The position numbers and the translations under genes are program-made. The notes below the pieces were generated by a model. It was not told where the DNA came from, ran no database searches, and worked only from the letters and a program-made list of their open reading frames with translations. From Micractinium sp. NFX-FRZ (taxonomy: Eukaryota; Chlorophyta; Trebouxiophyceae; Chlorellales; Chlorellaceae), in assembly GCA_029339195.1 (NCBI GenBank), contig JAPTJF010000205.1, positions 38,352 to 102,351 on the forward strand: a stretch of 64,000 bases of DNA. The letters run 5' to 3'. Position 1 is the stretch's first letter. Each line of letters starts with the position of its first letter. Shown in pieces: positions 11,901-24,274 of this stretch.

Positions 11901-14900
11901 AGTCGGTGCCACAACCCCCGCCCATGCGCGCCTCCTCACCCGCCGCCGCCAGCACCTCGGTCAGCCGCTGCTGCAGCGCCATGATGCGCCCCTTGCTCTC
12001 CAGCCGATCCAGCAGCTCGGCGTCGCCGTACGACTTGGCCTGCCGGGGGACATGTGGGTGGGAGCGGGCGTTAGCACCTGGAAGCATGTCTAGCGCCGGC
12101 AAGCTGCAGGCAGCAGGTGCTGTTAATCCCTTCCTCGCGTTGGCAGCACCCTGGCAGCTGCTGACCCTGCAGGACTGGCGGCGCAGCGAGGCAAGCTTGC
12201 CCTCACCTGCAGACCGCCGCCTGGTAGTGCTGTGGAGCGAGCCCGCTGCACAGCATACCTGGCCTCCCCCAAAGTGCAGGATTTGAGGCCCCACAACAGA
12301 AAGCATCACCCCCACCTGCAGCACCGCCGCCTGGTAGTACTCCTCCCGCTGCTCCAGGCTGACCGCCTGCTCGCCGGGGCCGCTGGCGCGGTCCGCCAGC
12401 AGTTCATACACCTGTCAACACGAGAAGGAAGGAGGAGTGGAGAGGAGGTGCTAGGTAGATGAGGCGGGTGGGAATGACGGAAACAGTGAGCGTGAGAAGA
12501 GGGACGGCGGCAGGACCCTGCTCTTGCATGCCACTTGCCTCCCACCCAGCTCCATTCCGCCCACCCCAGCTTGCCACCCCTTCATTGCTCCGTTCCTGAG
12601 CGACCGCCCCGCCCCATCTCCTCTGGGGCCCCGCCCCTGCACGTTCGTTCCATCCGCACCTGCGCCGCCTTGGCATACTCGTGCCGGCTGATGTAGAAGC
12701 GGGCCAGCACCTCCACGTGGGCCACCTGCACGGCACAGCAGGTCAGGGCACAGCGCAGCACGGCACGGCAGAGGGAGCAGGTCAGGCACGGAGGGTGCAG
12801 GAGCGAGATACCCCCCCATGTGGGCCATGGCACAGCAGGTCAGGTCCGGTCAGGTCAGGTAAAGGCAGGGAGCAGGAGAGAGGCATGGGAGGCATGCACT
12901 CCGGTGCTCAAGAGATACCTCAGAGAGCACCTCCACATGCAAGCATGCATCAGAGAGAGCGGCCTCGTCCTTGAACCGCTCGGGAACCAAGCAACCGCCT
13001 CCTATGACCACGCTGCACCCTCGCTCCCCCCCCCCACACACCTGGCTGGCCGACAGGGGCCCCACGCTGGAGCCGCTGGCCGCCCCCAGCAGGCCACCCG
13101 CCCGTATGAGGTATGCCTCAAGGTAGGGGGTGTCCAGGGACAGCAGGTCCTTGACAGCGCTGCAGGGAGGTGGGAGGGAGGTGGGAGGGAGGTGGGAGGG
13201 AGGTGGACCAAGAAGTTGCCGTCTTGTAATGGGGGGAGGTGCTGATGGTGCAGATGAGGGCAGCAGGTGAGGCGGGGCGAGGTGCGAGGGCGGGCAGGGT
13301 CCAGGACCCAAAGCTGGACCCACCCGGCCCCTCCCAAGCAAGCCTCACCTGAGCTGCACCAGCGTGGCGTAGAGGGCGTCGTGGAAGCAGGGGTCGGGGG
13401 CGGCAGCGGCGCGCGCCAGCAGCTGCTGCCGGAACGCCGCGCGCTCGGCGTCGCTCAGGCTCTTGCCCAGCGCCTCCAGTGCGGGGGTGGCGGCTGCAAG
13501 AGGGAGGGGCATGAGAGTGGCCTGTGTACACCCAGCTGCCAGCATGTGGAAGCCCACGTCTCGCCTGGTCTGCCCTCTTCTGGCGCAGGCTCTTCATTTT
13601 GCCGGCACGGCAAGACAGCACGGCAAGACAGCACAAAAGATCTTCAACCAGGCGGCATGTCCAGGGCACCAGGCCCCATGCAACCACAGCAGGCAGGACA
13701 CGCTCTTCATGCTCCCTGCCCGCCCCCTGACTCACCTGTGCGGTCTATGAGGAGGCGCAGCACGGCCATGGCGTGCTGGTAGCACACCTCGTCGCGCCGC
13801 CGCGCAGCAGCCTCGCCCTCGGGGCCCGGCGTGGAGGCCACGTCGTGGGGGTCAAGGGCCGCCGCTTTCTGCCAGGCAGCGAGGAAGCAAGCAGCGGAGG
13901 AGCAATGCTGGAGTGGAGGCCACACCGAGGGGTTTGGAGTGCAGCGGCTTTCGGCAGGCATTGACCAGTTTTGGGCAGGCAGGTGTTGCCCTGCCCCTGC
14001 ACCGTCCCCACTGTCGGCACCTCCACAGGTCGCCCGCCTGGGGCTGCACTGCGTGCCAGGCTCCCGGGCATCCGGCAGTTCCCCCTCCACCCTCCCATCT
14101 CCCCAAACCGGCAGCGTTTCTCACCCGCAGCGGCAGGTCCACAATTGCCTGCACCGCCCGCAGATAGGCCAGCTGCGGCACCACCTGCCCCAGGTCCACC
14201 GCCAGCGGCACACGCAGCATGAGGCCCACCGCCTCGCGCGCCAACGCCTCGCGGTCGGCTGAACCAAGAGAAGGGCAGGGGCAGAGTGTTTGTTGGCATA
14301 AGAGAAAGAGAGGCAGCCAGGGGCATTTGCAGCCTGAGGCCTCACGGTCTCGTGCGGTTGCAGGGGCACAGAGCAGGCAACGGGTGGTCAGCGATGTGCA
14401 ACCGACAGAGTCTCTGGCTGGCCTTGCACAGCGCCCCCTACGCAGCGACGCTACGGCAGCGGCGGCAGCATCCACAAGCAGTGTCACAATACAGGCGTGG
14501 GCAACAGAACGGGAGCACTCTTTCCAGGTCTTACCCATGGCAGCCGCCGCCTCTGCGCGCTGCAGCAGCCCCGACGCCTGGTAGTACAGTTTGTCGTCCT
14601 CCTGCACTCAGCAGGTGCAGGCAGTACAGGCGAAAGTTTGAGTCGAGCAGCAAAGCGAACATTGAGGTTAATACCAGTAATGGTAGGCCCGAAACCTGGG
14701 AATGCAGCTTGTCGCCCTCATGTGGTGCAGGCAGTAAGTACAGTAGCACTACAATCATGGCCCCGCAGCAGCATCAAGACGAGCAGTACAGGAAGGCCGA
14801 GGATCAGGGGGGGACGGACAGCCCCTTTTGCTGCTAATGCAGCGTTGACGTATGGCGGGGTGGGCCCATGAGAAGCTGGGTATGAGGAAGGGGCACAAAG

Positions 14901-17900
14901 AGACGGCACGCCGCCCAGACAACCGGAGCGCAGGCCGCCCCCCGGCTGTGCACTGCGTGCACCCCTTTCCTCAAACGCAACCCCTGCATGCGCGCCAACT
15001 TGCATGCTGCCTCACAGCCCGCAGGCCGCCCCACCTTGAAGTAGGAGCCGCACCCCTGCTGCAGCGCTGCCGCCAGGTCCTCGGCCACGCCACCTGGCAG
15101 GAAGGGGAAGGCGAGGGGCGGGCAGGGAGAGGAGAGAAGCAAGGGTTGTCTTCCTGGCCGAGGTGTACGCAGCAGGAGACGGGCAGGAGTTGAGCCCTGA
15201 AGCACCATTGATCTGATGCGGCAGCACGTTCGACCTGTGTGCTCGCTGAGCCTGCCCGCGGATTCGCACAAGTGGCAGGCGCCATGATGCAGAGAGCCTT
15301 ACAGCCCCCACCCTACTGCCACCCACCCGCCTGCCCTGCTGGCCACCCGCCTTGGCACTGCTGGCTGGCCATCCCCACCCATGTGACCATTCCCCCGCCC
15401 ATGCACCCACCTGTGGCGCTCAAGTGCTCGGCCACCAGCACAGAGATGAGCTGGGTGGCCACCCCCTCGCCGTCCTCGCTGCTCACCCAGTCCCTGCAGG
15501 CGTCCATAAGTCAGGCGGGCCAGGCGCAGGGAGCCACATTCAGGGGCCACGCGACAGGGGCGACAGAGCAACAACGCGCCTGTGCATTGCAACGCGGCAA
15601 AGCGGCAAAGCAGCCAGCAGCAGGCCCGCACAGCCGCAAAAGTGGCCTGCCAGTCCCAGCCAGATACCGATGCCACGGCTGCACCGCCACTTCATGCTTC
15701 CCTTTGTTGGAACAGCCCCTCCGTTCTGCCCCCCACCCCACCCCACCTGAAGCGCATGCCCCGCAGCTGCGCGCGGTAGCCGTCCTCCATGCGCGCCGCC
15801 AGCCGCCCAATGTTGTGCTCGCTCAGCACGCGCAGCAGGAAGCAGGCCTGGGAGGCGCGCGCCACCAGGGCACGCACAACCTCAGTGCTGCAGCCGCCAG
15901 GGGAAGCCAGAGGTTGAGTAAGCACCAGTGAGCGCAACGGCGTGTGGGTGTCAAGGTGAGGAGGGAGGCAGCAGCAGGCTTTGAACATCAAACTGACCTG
16001 TCACACAACAAGCATGAACCCCTGGTCCCTGCTGGCAACTGCTCTCCCCCCTGCCGCACCGCGCCCACCCACCGCTTCAGCTCCGCCTGCTGCGCATCCT
16101 CCAGCCGCTGCCGCTTGGCCGCCGGCAGCGCGCCCGCCCCGTCGGCGCCGGCGCCCCCGCCGGCGCCCACCCCGGGCAGCCGCCCCCGCCGGCGGTGCAG
16201 GTAGTCTGCCAGGAAGGAGTCCAGGGCCCTCAGCTTGTCCTCCAGCGAGAGCAGGGCGTCCAGGGAGAGCTTGCTCTTCAGCAGCTGAGGGGATGCGCGC
16301 ATGGGGACCACCACCTGGGGGCAGGAGGCGGGGCAGGGGCGGCAGGGAAGGGGGGGAAGTGAGGGAGCACGAGCTTGGAGAGTGGGGTGGGTCGCAAAGA
16401 ACAGGGGCCAGGGACTAAACAGCAGGAGAGGGGAGCACCTCTGTGCAGGCACCAAGCTCCCGAAGCGCGTACATGAAAGCCTGTCCATGCAGGGTTCACC
16501 AAGCAGGGTTCACACGTGCCCCGCCAGCAAGCGCCTCCCCCCCCCCCCCCAACACACCAACACACACACCTGCTCATCCCACACCGCCTGCAGGACGCGG
16601 GAGGCGTAGAGGCACAGGCCGTGGTGCGCGCCGCTCCACTCGGGCTCAGCCACCGGCACCACCGCGCCCATGTCAAACCCTGCCACAAGGTGGGGAGGGG
16701 GCAGCATGTAAAGGCGGCGGCGGTGAGCCAGTTGGAAGGTGGCAAAGTGCCAGACGTGTGGCTGCACCACATGCACCCCCCGGGCCCTGCAAAGTCAGCC
16801 CATGCCGCAGCCAGCTGGGCCACCCACCTGCCACCAGGCCGTCGTTGGCGCAGATGCAACCGCGGCTGCACTCAACAGAGGGAAAAGCATAAGCTACTGC
16901 AGTCTGGCCCGCCCGCCCAACACTACCGCCCACCCACCTGCCGCCAGGCCGTCGTCAGCGCCGCCAAAGGCAGGGGCTGCCGCTGCCCCCCCGCCATCGG
17001 CGGCGTCGCGCAGCTGCGGCTCGCCACAGAGGCGCGGGTTGTCCAGCGCCGCCTTGGCCTGGGCAACCGTGGCCACAGACACCTGCGGGGCGGCATGAGA
17101 GAGGAGTGCTTTTTAGCAAGAAGCACAGAAGGACAAGGCCCCCGCTGTGCCGCGCCTGCCCTCCCTACCGACCACCCGGGCCCTCCTCCCCCACCTGCGG
17201 CGGCCCCGCTGTGGCCAGCAGGATGCACATGGCCGCGGCCTCGGGTGCGCCGTACGACTTGAAGAACACCTCCAGCTTGGTGGCGTCACGCTGCTCCAGG
17301 AGCTGCAGAGTGGAGCAAGAAGCGGGGCGGCGCAAGCGGGCGGATGGTCGGTGTGTGGGAGGGGGGCGCGTCAGCTTCTGCTCTCCCTCCGGCGCTACAC
17401 CTCCCCCTATCCTGAGCATAGGACACAAGGGCTGGGGGGCCCTGGCCTATCCGGCCCTGCTTCATTATGAAACAACAACACAAGCTAGTACCTGCGCCAG
17501 CACATCCACGGGCCGCATCTTCTCCATCTCCAGCACGCCCGCCGTGGTCACCATCACAAAGCGGGGCGCGGCGCCCAGGTTCTGCACAGGTGGGAGCATT
17601 GAGTGCATCAGGTGAAATAGAGCACAGAAGAGCTTGGGCTGACAGCATGGTGTGGCATTGTTGGCAGGAGGCCCGACTGTCAGGAGCGGAGACCAGCGAG
17701 CCGGGCAGGCAGGTAGGCAGGCAGGGGTGAACAGGCAGGTGTAAGGCAGGCAGGAGTGGGCAACGTGCACAGCACCAGCTCGCTTCAAAAACCACGGCAG
17801 CTGCTCCCACCTGTGTGGTCAGCTCATCCCGCACCGCCGTCTCCAGGCCACCCAGCATCAGCGGTGCGGAGCGTGGCACGCTCCTGCAAGGGGTGAAGAA

Positions 17901-20900
17901 AGGCAGCATGATTCATGCCGTGACCATCGTTGCATCAACAGGGCACCGGTGCAGCGCCCTCAGTACTTGGGATTCAGGGCCATGCACCTGGCGCGCTGCT
18001 CGCCTCAACCCTGAACACCCATGATTGCCCTCACCCTCAGGCCTCCTCCCCCTGCCTGGCCCCACCTGATGGCGCACGCCTCGCCGGGTGTGTGCACCTC
18101 CAGCTGGCTGACAGCCTCACGCAGCCCCGCCACGGCAACGTGGGTGCCAGTGGCGGTGCCCACGGGGGGAATGGTCAGGTCCCTGCAGGTAAAACATGTG
18201 CGCAAGGGAGGAGAGGGAAGGGTTGGATAACAGGGCTGGAGTGCAGCGAGTAGCAGGGGAATTTAAGAACATAAGCATAAGCTATTGCGTAACCATTGAA
18301 GCCGTCCATCAAACCCAACCCAACCCCGCCCCAGCGCGCCTGCTGAGCATGAAGAGGCGTGTGCGGCTCTCCCCCGCCGCCGCCTCCGCCAGCAGCAGCA
18401 CGCCGTTTGAGTAGTGGGCCGCCACCACCTCCAGTCCACGGGCGGGGGCGTGGCCACCCGTGCCCACCATGCCGGTGCGCCCCGCTGAGCCTGCTGCCGC
18501 TGAGGAGGGCATGGCCTGGCGCGCCACCTCGGCACGCAGGCGGTCGGGGCGCGGGCCCGCGGCTGCAAGGCGGGCAGGTTGCAGGCAGGGGGAGGCAGAA
18601 GACGGTGAGGCGGACAGGTGGGCTTGTGGAAACCTCACAACACAGCACCTGACGCAGCAGACAAAGCATTACATTACTGCACGGCTTTCCCTGCCTCAAG
18701 CCGATCATGCGCCTCCGCAGCTGCCCCCGTGCCAAGTTTCTTGACAACTACCCCCGGACAGCCCCTGGCCATCCCCCCACCCCGTCCAGCTTTGGTCACA
18801 GCCCCCCAGGCCCACTCACGGTCGTTGCCGTACCGCGAGCTGGCGGCTGCCCAGTACACACGCCGCCCATCGGCCGTGACGGTGAGCAGGTGCAGGCGGT
18901 GGGACTGGCTGGGCGGGATGGGGGCCATGTACACCACGGCCGCGCCCTTGCGGTCGCCGCCTGTTGCAGGCAGTAATGCATGAGGGGTTGGGTGAGGCAG
19001 GCAGGCGCGTCAGGCGGTGCACTGTGGTGCCAACTCGAGGCTAATAAACATACCACGAGGAGGGCTCTGCTCTGGTCAGTGCAGCTGCAGGCCCTCCTGA
19101 CCCTCTGCATGCACAGGACTGCTGCCCTCCCACTGCTGCCCCCACTGCTGCTGCCCACCTCCGCGGCCAAATACGTCGCGCCCGCCAAGCGCACGCGCCG
19201 CGTCGTGCAGGAACTCGGAGCTCTCTGCCACCTTGGAGGGGGCGGCCTTGCCGTCGGAGCCCAGGTCAAACACCTGCATTGATTTGGTGCACGTAAGACG
19301 GGCATGCGGAGAGGGTGGGTGGGAACAGGGTGTGCCAGGCAAGCCGGGTGGGCAGGCGAGTCGCAGGGCGGGCAGCAAGTCAAGCCGCATCCCCAGGGCA
19401 CATGCAACAGGCAAGCAGGCGCCAGGTGGGCCTGCGCACACACAGCCAGCCACCCCCAGCAGTCGGCCGCTGCAACCCGCTCCCCCCTCCAGCGCTACCC
19501 CCCTCCAGCACCTGCAGCACGCTGGCCTGGCTGCGAGTGTACATGATGTGGCGCTTGTCGTCCACGCAAATGTCCACCAGGGCTGTGGGGCGGCAGTAGG
19601 GGGGAGGGAGGGAGGGCAGGAGGGGCGGAGGAGGAAACAGTTGACCAGGACGAGTTCGGAGAGGGTAGACACAACAGGCAGAAGCGGAGCCGAGCTGAAC
19701 GGGGTGACCCTAAGCAGAGGGCAGTGTAAGGACAGCAGCGCCGGGAGAGGGAAGGCATCAACAGCAGCGCAGCGGACAACCATCAGGCAGAGCATGCTGC
19801 CATGGTGGCAGTCGCACCTGAGGGCGAGCCAAAGAGGAAGGAGGGGAGGAAGGAGGGCAACAGCTGGCGCAGGCCGCCGGTGTGGCAGACCTGCAGGCGG
19901 GGCGGGGCGCAGCAGGCGGGCAGGCGCACACGTCACATCTGTCCCTGTGCTGCTGCATCACGTGCTCGGGGCACAGGCGTGCCCCTCGCCTGCCTGGTAA
20001 TTGCACGAAGTTCAGTGCCCACCCTGCACCACTGCGCCTGCCAACGACTTGCCCTGCTGCCGCTGCTGCTGCTGCTGCTGCACAGCCCCGAGGCTGCCCC
20101 AGCTTCCTCGCACCTTCTGGCAGCGCTTGGAGCGCCAGCTGTCCCCGCTGGAGTACTGCAGCTCGTACAGGTGGCCGTCTGCAGTGTGTGTTGGGGGGGA
20201 GCAGGACCCCGTGCGGAAAGTGAGCGGCAGTGAAGGCAGGCCGGATGGGGGCGCAGAGAAGTGCGGTACGCAGGGCGGAGCCGCGGCAGCAGGCCAGGCG
20301 GAAGCAGGAGAAGGCGGTAGGAGAACGACCCCACCCACTCTGCTGGTGCTCCTCTTGCCTTACTGCATGCACGCACGCCGGCCGGCTGGCTGACCATCAG
20401 CACCTTCCCCCACCCCACCCAGCCCACCCCAGCACCACCCATCCCGCCCCACCCACCCACCCCAGCACCCACCACCCACCCACCCGCTCCCCCCATGAAG
20501 ATCCGCCCATCAGCTGTGGCCGCCACGGACACCATGGTGACATTGTCTGCCGGCACGCTATACAGCGGCAGCGGCTGCAGCGTCAGCTCCTCGCACTCGT
20601 CGCCGCCCCCGCCCGCTCCGCGCGAGCAGCACACGCCCAGCAGCACGATCTGCAGGGGCAGAGGGGGCACACACGGGGGGCTAGGGTGGAGCATCCGGCG
20701 TGGGGTGAGTACGCCCCAGCTGGGGGCACCCCCTCCTGGCCCGCCTGCTGCCGTAACTCCTGCCGCCTTTGCTGTTCCGCAAGTGTGCAGTTGTGCCTGC
20801 AGGTACCAAGCCTGCCGTGTCCCACACAGCGCCAGCAGGCATGCCTGCAAGCCGCCGGCCACATGCTCATACATGATGCCGGCGTGCTGTGCAGGCTGTC

Positions 20901-22172
20901 AACTCCACCCACCCCAGTGCTGCCTCCAGCCTTGCCCCGCCCCACTGGCCTCCCCCCTCACCCCCCGCACCTCTGTGGTTGTGCACAGCACCAGGAGCTG
21001 CTGGATGGCCTCCACAAACACGCCTGGGCGGGGGCGCACCAGCCCCACCGCCACAATCGCCTGCTCCTCCCCGCTGTACTCAATTGGCACGTCCTGCCTG
21101 CTGGGGGGTGGAAGGGCAGGGAAAGGGCGGGGCCGCACGCTGGCAGGTGACCCCAGAGCGCCAGAGCACCAGGAGGCAGCCGTGCCTGCCCGTTCTGCTG
21201 CACTCCTCATGGTGTGCGCATGTGAGACGCGCCTGCATGCATGCTCTTTGATTTGCCCCCTGCCCAGTCGCCCCCGCTGGCCCCCGCCCGCCCCACGCAC
21301 CACTTGTCGAAGCGCCAGAGGAAGAGCGAGTTGTCGACAGAGGCCCAGGCGTGCTTGATGTCGGGGAACACGCCGCAGAAGGCCACCGTCTGCAGGCGGG
21401 CAAGGCGGGCAGGGCGGGCGGGCGAGTGGGGAGGCAAGGAGGCGGGGCTGCCCAAGTGCACCATCCAAGGCAGGTGCAACGGATGCGAAAGTATGCCGAG
21501 GGGTACACAAATAAAGCATACGCGGTTGATGCACCCAGGCAGCAGCGGTTGGCAGGAGGGGGGGCACTGGCAAAGGAGTGCACAACACTCTGCACCACAA
21601 CTGCCAGCTGTGCTGCCCGCCTGCTGCCTGCAGCGCGCACCTGGCACGCGTTGTACCGCTCCAGCACCATCCCCGGCATCTCGCTGATCACCGGAGACAG
21701 CGGGCGCACCAGAGAGGGCCACTGCAGGTGGGGGGGACCCCACGGGGTGGCAGCCGATTGGCAGCAGCAGGGGTGCGGCATGGTGGAGCAGCAGCACCAT
21801 GCTCGTGACTTGCATTTGAAAATTGCTTGCCACTGTGTTGCTGGATCAGCCAGCAGCCCCGTGCGGAAGCTTGGGCAGGCAGGCAACGGCATTGGCGGCG
21901 GCGGCAGCGGCGGCGGCACCCTCCCGCCCAGCACCCCGCCATCACCCATCACTCACGTCGCGGGGCTGGAACGAGTATTGCGTCTCCCTGACGCTGTGGG
22001 ACAGCAAGTCATACAGGTCTGCCTGCCGCCCGGTCTCCGACGCGACGTTGCGAATGTGTTTCCATGCTGAGGACAGCTGCTCGGTGCCCGCGGCTGATGG
22101 GGCTGGCAGCCGTGCCGGACTGGGCTGCCGGGCAGGGCCCGTGTCAGCCCAGGCAGCGGGCGGAGCGAACAT
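8972..22172 (-). CDS. NUP155: Nucleoporin NUP155/NUP170 homologue
   Basis: Large scaffold nucleoporin of the inner pore ring, with an N-terminal beta-propeller and C-terminal alpha-solenoid. About 1,417 aa, close to animal and plant NUP155. Family landmarks in order: PGMVLERYNACQ, FPDIKHAWASVDNSLFLWRF, GLVRPRPGVFVEAIQQLLVL, LYSVPADNVTMVSVAATADGRIFMGG, GHLYELQYSSGD, LVDICVDDKRHIMYTRS, VPRSAPLMLGG, SGAHHGLCLYASRVLQAVW and SLDTPYLEAYL. Exons: 21957-22172, 21641-21721, 21301-21389, 20971-21097, 20484-20649, 20114-20178, 19818-19890, 19512-19582, 19159-19273, 18820-18960, 18325-18562, 18066-18182, 17811-17883, 17492-17581, 17195-17302, 16938-17082, 16570-16679, 16073-16314, 15747-15887, 15411-15493, 15035-15093, 14535-14601, 14125-14258, 13736-13868, 13349-13493, 13042-13159, 12660-12725, 12316-12411, 11940-12039, 11587-11702, 11128-11217, 10666-10808, about 10210-10338, 9941-9999, 9662-9758, 9352-9448, 8972-9087. 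All junctions keep phase except the donor near 10210, which I could not fix. The gene is divergent with the Mis12-like gene. Confidence 0.93.
16821..16960. repeat. Duplicated exon end inside a NUP155 intron
   Basis: The 30 bp at 16931-16960 (3' end of NUP155 exon 16 plus its donor) is nearly repeated at 16821-16850. On the minus strand the second copy ends a short stretch read CICANDGLVAG, with its own acceptor (TGCAG) and GTGGGT donor. Its length does not keep the phase between exons 16 and 17, so it looks like a decayed exon copy. Confidence 0.6.
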
Positions 22173-22363
22173 CTTGGGGCTCTGTCGCTAGCCCGCAAAG
22201 CAGCATGCAGCCAATCCGGCGATCACGGGATGCCGATGGTAAGGGCGGATGGGCAGCGAGAGCGCCAGACCTGGAGGAAGGCAGGAATGTCCAAGCTGGC
22301 GCGCGCCTTCTCACTCAAAATTGCTTGCTTCCCACCGAGCGCAGGACTCGCTCAGTCAACAGG
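22173..22363. promoter_or_regulatory. Divergent promoter region between NUP155 and the Mis12-like gene
   Basis: Only 191 bp separate the two start codons (ATG at 22172 minus, ATG at 22364 plus). Both 5' UTRs and core promoters must lie here or overlap the genes. I see no clear TATA box. Confidence 0.6.
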
Positions 22364-24274
22364 ATGGAAGACGCACACGAGCAGCATCAGGAGGCTCAAC
22401 AGCAAGCGGCGCAGCCGCCCGCTGAGCAGCAGCAGACAGCCGACAGCAGCGGGGGTGCCGCAAGCACGCTGCACCTGCAAGCGGGGGCCTTTGTGGACGA
22501 CCTGCACAACTCGGTGCGTCGGCGAGCAGGCGGCGGCAGCTGGGGAGGCCCAACCGCAGCCGCCGCTGCCGGGCCCGCCGCCGCTGGGTGTGCCCGCAAG
22601 CGTTCTGGGAGGTGCGCCCCTGTCACCTCCCTTGTGGAGGTCCCCCCTCTAATTCCCAGCTTCCCTTGAATACGTCTGCAGGTTCACATCTACTGCGCCG
22701 ATGGCTTCGACACTCTCGACAGGTGGGTGCTGAGCGGCAGCTGATGCCCTGCGACCGTCAGCGTCACGTGCATGGCCAGGCTGCTTGCCTGCCTGGCTGA
22801 CCCATCCTTATCAAGCACCCATTACGCACGTCGTCTAAGACACGTCAATGTACGTCCGCCCGAACTCTTTCTGCACTGCATCCCGCCCGCCCCTCCCCCT
22901 CTGCAGCACGCTGCGCGACCAGCGTGGTGGCAGGCTGACGCCTGAGCAGCTGGCTGCGTCGCTGCACGGCTCCTCCCAGCTCTACCTGGCGCTGCGGGGC
23001 GAGGTGGACAGCCAGCTGCAGAAGTTTGAGGCGTACGCGCTGCAGACGTGCCTGCACGTGCCCGCGGGGCTGCTGGTGGAAGCGCCGGTGGGTGCAGGGG
23101 CGTGTGCAAGGGCGCCGGGGGCGGAGCGCGCCTGGGCTGAGGCAGCTGGGGCAGGGAGTGCAGTCTAAATCCTGGTTTGGCTGGGAGCAAGCAGGTTGCG
23201 CTTATGCTTTGGCACCAGTTGTTAAGCAGCCCAATCTCTGGCATGTGACGCATCCCCAGGTGTCCTGCCTGCTGAGGCGAACCAATTCAAGGACACTTAG
23301 TTCGCCCTGGCTTCCAACCACCAGTGCATGCCTTCCCACTGCTGCAGTCTGCGAACGCAGCAGGCGGCGACGCAGGGGCTGTGGACGAGGCGGAGGAGGC
23401 AGCAGTGGATGAGCAGCTGGCGGTGCTGCGCCGACAGATCGCAGCGGCCAAGCACCAGGGTGGGTGGGGGGGCCCGTGGCAGGGGCAAGGTGGGGGAGGG
23501 GGGCAGCTTGGGGTTGGAGCAGGCTCAAGACGACCTGGTATGTTTATCATGCATCAGTGCGCTTCGGCTGACGCAGACTCTATGAGCACATATTTTGCCT
23601 TGCCTCCCATCCCACGGCATGCACCCCTCACACCCGCCCACCCCCTGCCCCCGTGCTCTTGCTGCCATGCCCCAGCAGGCAGGAAGCTGGCTGGTGAGGT
23701 GGCACGGTATGACAGCATCCTCGACACGTACCGTGCCAGCCTGGCGGGCCTGGCGGGCGTAGTGCCTGGCGCACTGGGCGGCGGCGCAGCGGGCAAGGAG
23801 AATGCTGTGGCCGAGGATGGGCGCGCGCTGGCAGCAGCAGCGCTGGCGCTGGAGGCCAGCTGTCGCCAGCTGGAAGAGCTTCGCTCGCAGCAGCGCAGCG
23901 GCGGGGCGGCGGCGGCGGCGCCAAAGGACGGTGCGTGGGCAGGACGTAAGGGCGTTGTGTTTATTTGCTGTGTTGCCGCTGCGTTGGGCTTGTTGCTCAG
24001 CGGGGTGTGAAGCGCATGCAGGAACTTTGCTTGGGAGAAGTAGCACTGCTTGAACACTACACACTGTGCCATCCTGCTTGGCTCAAACCACCATGCTGCG
24101 ACCCACTCGTCCATGCATTTTCTCAAATTCTACTTGCCTCCCTGCATGCCCTCTCTGCCCTCACCGTCTCCTGCAGAGCTGGCTGCTGAGAGAGAGATCC
24201 TGCGGCGGCAGGCAGCGGTGCGCAGCGCGCCCGCCGCCGATCTGCGGCGCCTGCAGGAGCGGTTTGCCACTTGA
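22364..24274 (+). CDS. MIS12: Mis12-like kinetochore protein
   Basis: Mis12 is a core subunit of the MIND/Mis12 complex that links centromeric chromatin to the Ndc80 complex. Exons: 22364-22513, 22682-22722, 22907-23087, 23348-23459, 23676-23930, 24177-24274. All junctions are in phase and predict 278 aa, near the usual 200-280. After a Gln-rich leader (residues 1-35) the diagnostic helices follow: AFVDDLHNS, CADGFDTLDRTLRDQ, then LRGEVDSQLQKFEAYALQTCLHVPAG, corresponding to the family's FDKFExYxLRxxFxIP segment. The rest is predicted coiled coil (EEAAVDEQLAVLRRQIAAAK, RKLAGEVARYDSILDTYRASL, ELAAEREILRRQ), as in Mis12. ATG 22364 is the first ATG in frame with the conserved start. The acceptor at 23675/23678 is a tandem CAGCAG site and could yield two forms differing by one residue. 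The call rests on pattern, not a search. Confidence 0.72.

Noticed and set aside
13160..13205. Repeated GGTGGGAGGGA units as a telomere-like array
   Set aside because: Only a few short units inside a NUP155 intron; green-algal telomere repeats (TTTAGGG type) are not present.
20230..21358. Long plus-strand frames (about 290-306 codons) across the NUP155 exons
   Set aside because: They run through both exons and introns of NUP155 on the other strand and show only GC-bias composition; NUP155 motifs are clear on the minus strand.
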